64,000 nt of DNA, taken from contig JAJPGX010000018.1 of NCBI GenBank assembly GCA_021325595.1, positions 26,630 through 90,629 of the forward strand. Direction: 5' to 3'. A program made the translations under genes and the position numbers. Positions 62,561 to 64,000 of this stretch are shown one piece after another. Below the pieces are notes generated by a model. The model saw only the letters and a program-made list of their open reading frames with translations. It was not told the origin of the DNA and made no database searches. This stretch comes from Nitrososphaerota archaeon (lineage in GTDB: Archaea; Thermoproteota; Nitrososphaeria; Nitrososphaerales; Nitrosopumilaceae). Position 1 is the first letter of the stretch, and each line of letters opens with the position of its first letter.

Positions 62561-62860
62561 CTACACACCGAATGGTTTGATATGATCAAGCCTAGTGATT
62601 AATGTTTTTGTTTTGTTACCTAGTTTGACACCCAAGGTTACAGTTCTACGACCCACTTTATCCACAGTTCCTACTTTTCCATGATACCGTCTATGCGGTA
62701 GTCCTTTGTGTTGTGATGGATCTATGATTACTAAGACCTTGTCCCCTACTGTATAATTTCGCAATAGGAAGGACACACCTCTTGTTTTGTCCTTTGTCAT
62801 GACAGAACGAGATTTGTGCATAAAACCATGTGAATGACCAGATGGCTTCTTGGTAGTCAT
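62561..62860 (-). CDS. rpl21e: Large ribosomal subunit protein eL21 (L21e)
   Basis: 99 residues, basic. PHRRYHGKVGTVDKVGRRTVTLGVKLGNK is the L21e core. First gene of the five-gene translation/transcription block. Confidence 0.95.
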   Translation of the reverse strand: MTTKKPSGHSHGFMHKSRSVMTKDKTRGVSFLLRNYTVGDKVLVIIDPSQHKGLPHRRYHGKVGTVDKVGRRTVTLGVKLGNKTKTLITRLDHIKPFGV

Positions 62861-62953
62861 ATTCGTAGGGACTTGAGTTGACCTTAATTTAACACTTACT
62901 GGCTAAAAAGTGAAAAAACATGTAGGGTTGGAAGTTTATTCCAACTAAGACAT

Positions 62954-63952
62954 CTATTCTTCAGAATCTTCTTTCTTTTTCTTCTTTGTTTCTTCTTCTG
63001 GATCTGAGACGCCTGCCTCAGTTACCGTAAAGAGTACTTCTTGTTCTGGGTGATGCGGACTGTCAACCATCCTTGCAATTCGCTTCTTACCTGATTTCTT
63101 GAGGTAAACTCTGTAGGTTGAAGCATGTGCTACAACATTTCCTCCAATTGGTCGTGTCGGATCACCAAAGAATGTATCTGGAGATGACTGAACTTGATTT
63201 GTTGCTATTGCTGCAATATTGTATGCTTCTGTAGTTCTAGATAGCAGATGCATGAACTTGTTTAGTCTCTGTTGTCTAACAGAGAGAGTACCTCTACCTA
63301 GATACTCTGCTCTGAACAGACCTACGGCAGAATCTACAACAATTAGTTTTATTTTGTTTTGTTCAATTATAGGACCTGCTTCTTGCAAGATGAGCTCTTG
63401 ATGAGAACTGTTGTATGCTTTTGCTACAATAATTCTATCGAGTACTTTTTCTGGATCAAGTCCTTTTGCTTTTGCAATTGAAACAATCCTTTCTGGTCTA
63501 AATGTTCCCTCTGTATCGATATACAGCACACCTCCATCTAGTCCACCCTCATCTTTTGCTTTTTGAACATTTACACATAGAGTATGACAGAACTGGGTTT
63601 TTCCAGATCCAAATTCACCATACAATTCAGTAACAGCTTGTGTTTCTACTCCACCATCAAACAAAGTATCAAGAGAATTGGTTCCAGTAGAGATTTTGCC
63701 AATGTCTTGTCTTCTTTTATAAATCTCAGTTGCCGTGACAAACTCTTTTGCAAGTTGACCACTTTCAACTAGTTGTTGTCGTGCCTTGTTTACCAGCTTT
63801 TCAGCAGCATCTTTATCCATGCCTGTAATTTCGGATATGTCTACAGGTCCTCTAACAATAAGATCTAGTATGCTGTGAACACCTGCATCATTTAGCTTCT
63901 TGGAAGTTACGGGGCCTACCCCATCAAGACTTTCTAATCTTATATCGTCCAT
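62954..63952 (-). CDS. radA: DNA repair and recombination protein RadA
   Basis: 332 residues. N-terminal HhH (LDGVGPVTSKKLNDAGVHSILDL, 7-29), Walker A GEFGSGKTQFCH, Walker B LIVVDSAVGLFR and loops QQRLNKFMHLL and ATNQVQSSPD. Archaeal RecA/Rad51 recombinase. An acidic-then-basic tail (EEETKKKKKEDSEE) ends the protein. Upstream sequence to the window end contains a TATA-like TTTATTAGG (~63981-63989 on the minus strand). Confidence 0.97.
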   Translation of the reverse strand: MDDIRLESLDGVGPVTSKKLNDAGVHSILDLIVRGPVDISEITGMDKDAAEKLVNKARQQLVESGQLAKEFVTATEIYKRRQDIGKISTGTNSLDTLFDGGVETQAVTELYGEFGSGKTQFCHTLCVNVQKAKDEGGLDGGVLYIDTEGTFRPERIVSIAKAKGLDPEKVLDRIIVAKAYNSSHQELILQEAGPIIEQNKIKLIVVDSAVGLFRAEYLGRGTLSVRQQRLNKFMHLLSRTTEAYNIAAIATNQVQSSPDTFFGDPTRPIGGNVVAHASTYRVYLKKSGKKRIARMVDSPHHPEQEVLFTVTEAGVSDPEEETKKKKKEDSEE

Positions 63953-64000
63953 CTTACCGTATGGTACGGTACCAGTACCTAATAAATATGTCGGTTGAAG

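Noticed and set aside
1..64000. CRISPR arrays, IS elements, rRNA genes, replication origin
   Set aside because: No regularly spaced repeats, transposase motifs, rRNA sequence, or orc1/cdc6 gene were seen on either strand.

Overview
This is an A+T-rich archaeal window whose content fits an ammonia-oxidising thaumarchaeon (Nitrososphaerota, most like the Nitrosopumilales). The lineage markers are a eukaryote-type topoisomerase IB, an archaeal NirK-type copper nitrite reductase, a paired ADP-forming acyl-CoA synthetase and enoyl-CoA hydratase typical of the thaumarchaeal 3-hydroxypropionate/4-hydroxybutyrate cycle, a degenerate FtsZ homologue, a protein with a PEFG-type C-terminal sorting signal, LysW-dependent lysine/arginine biosynthesis, and archaeal information-processing genes (L15e, L31e, L39e, L21e, Rpo4, RadA, archaeal DnaG). 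Many genes begin with TTG or GTG, and several TATA boxes lie about 25 nt upstream of the start codon, as expected for leaderless transcripts. The amo genes are outside the window, so the genus is not fixed.

Layout. 1-8.9 kb: secreted proteins, L15e, SerA, NirK, fumarase-type lyase, an MiaB-like tRNA enzyme, the FtsZ-like protein, L31e and L39e. 8.9-16.5 kb: Nudix hydrolase, a cobalamin-dependent methionine synthase split into two genes, a divergent methylenetetrahydrofolate reductase, a membrane-anchored secreted protein, and an ABC importer pair whose permease lacks a normal start codon. 16.6-25.9 kb: one long cluster, argG-lysW-lysX-argC/lysY-argB/lysZ-argD/lysJ-lysM-homocitrate synthase-second lysW-second lysX-lysK, that makes arginine and lysine on the LysW carrier. 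25.9-30.6 kb: diphthine synthase fused to a DUF357-like domain, RibL and RibK (both with winged-helix N-termini), DnaG, a small Toprim protein and an amidotransferase. 30.7-44 kb: carbon-fixation pair, Fe-S assembly protein, GDH, TatA, MFS transporter, quinone-type methyltransferase, epimerase, DUF1998-type helicase, SDR and TopoIB.

44.0-53.3 kb looks like an accessory metal-resistance region that begins right after an intron-containing tRNA-Met. It holds an SLC13/ArsB-type permease between imperfect direct repeats, an arsenic cluster (HxlR regulator, a doubly broken arsM, arsC, aquaporin), a copper cluster (His-rich membrane protein, HTH-TRASH regulator, CopA ATPase) with a shared TTACAATTGTAA palindrome, and a permease remnant. 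A class III nucleotidyl cyclase lies at its right edge. 53.4-64 kb returns to backbone: GT39 glycosyltransferase, a possible metallopeptidase with a SirB1-like partner, tRNA-Ser, a CpdA-like phosphoesterase, an isocitrate-type dehydrogenase, a PEFG cupredoxin, and the conserved block L21e-rpo4-DUF655-ksgA-hemK next to radA.

No CRISPR array, transposase, rRNA or replication-initiator gene was seen, and no stretch longer than 300 bases lacks a gene. All functions are read from motifs by eye; no database search was run.
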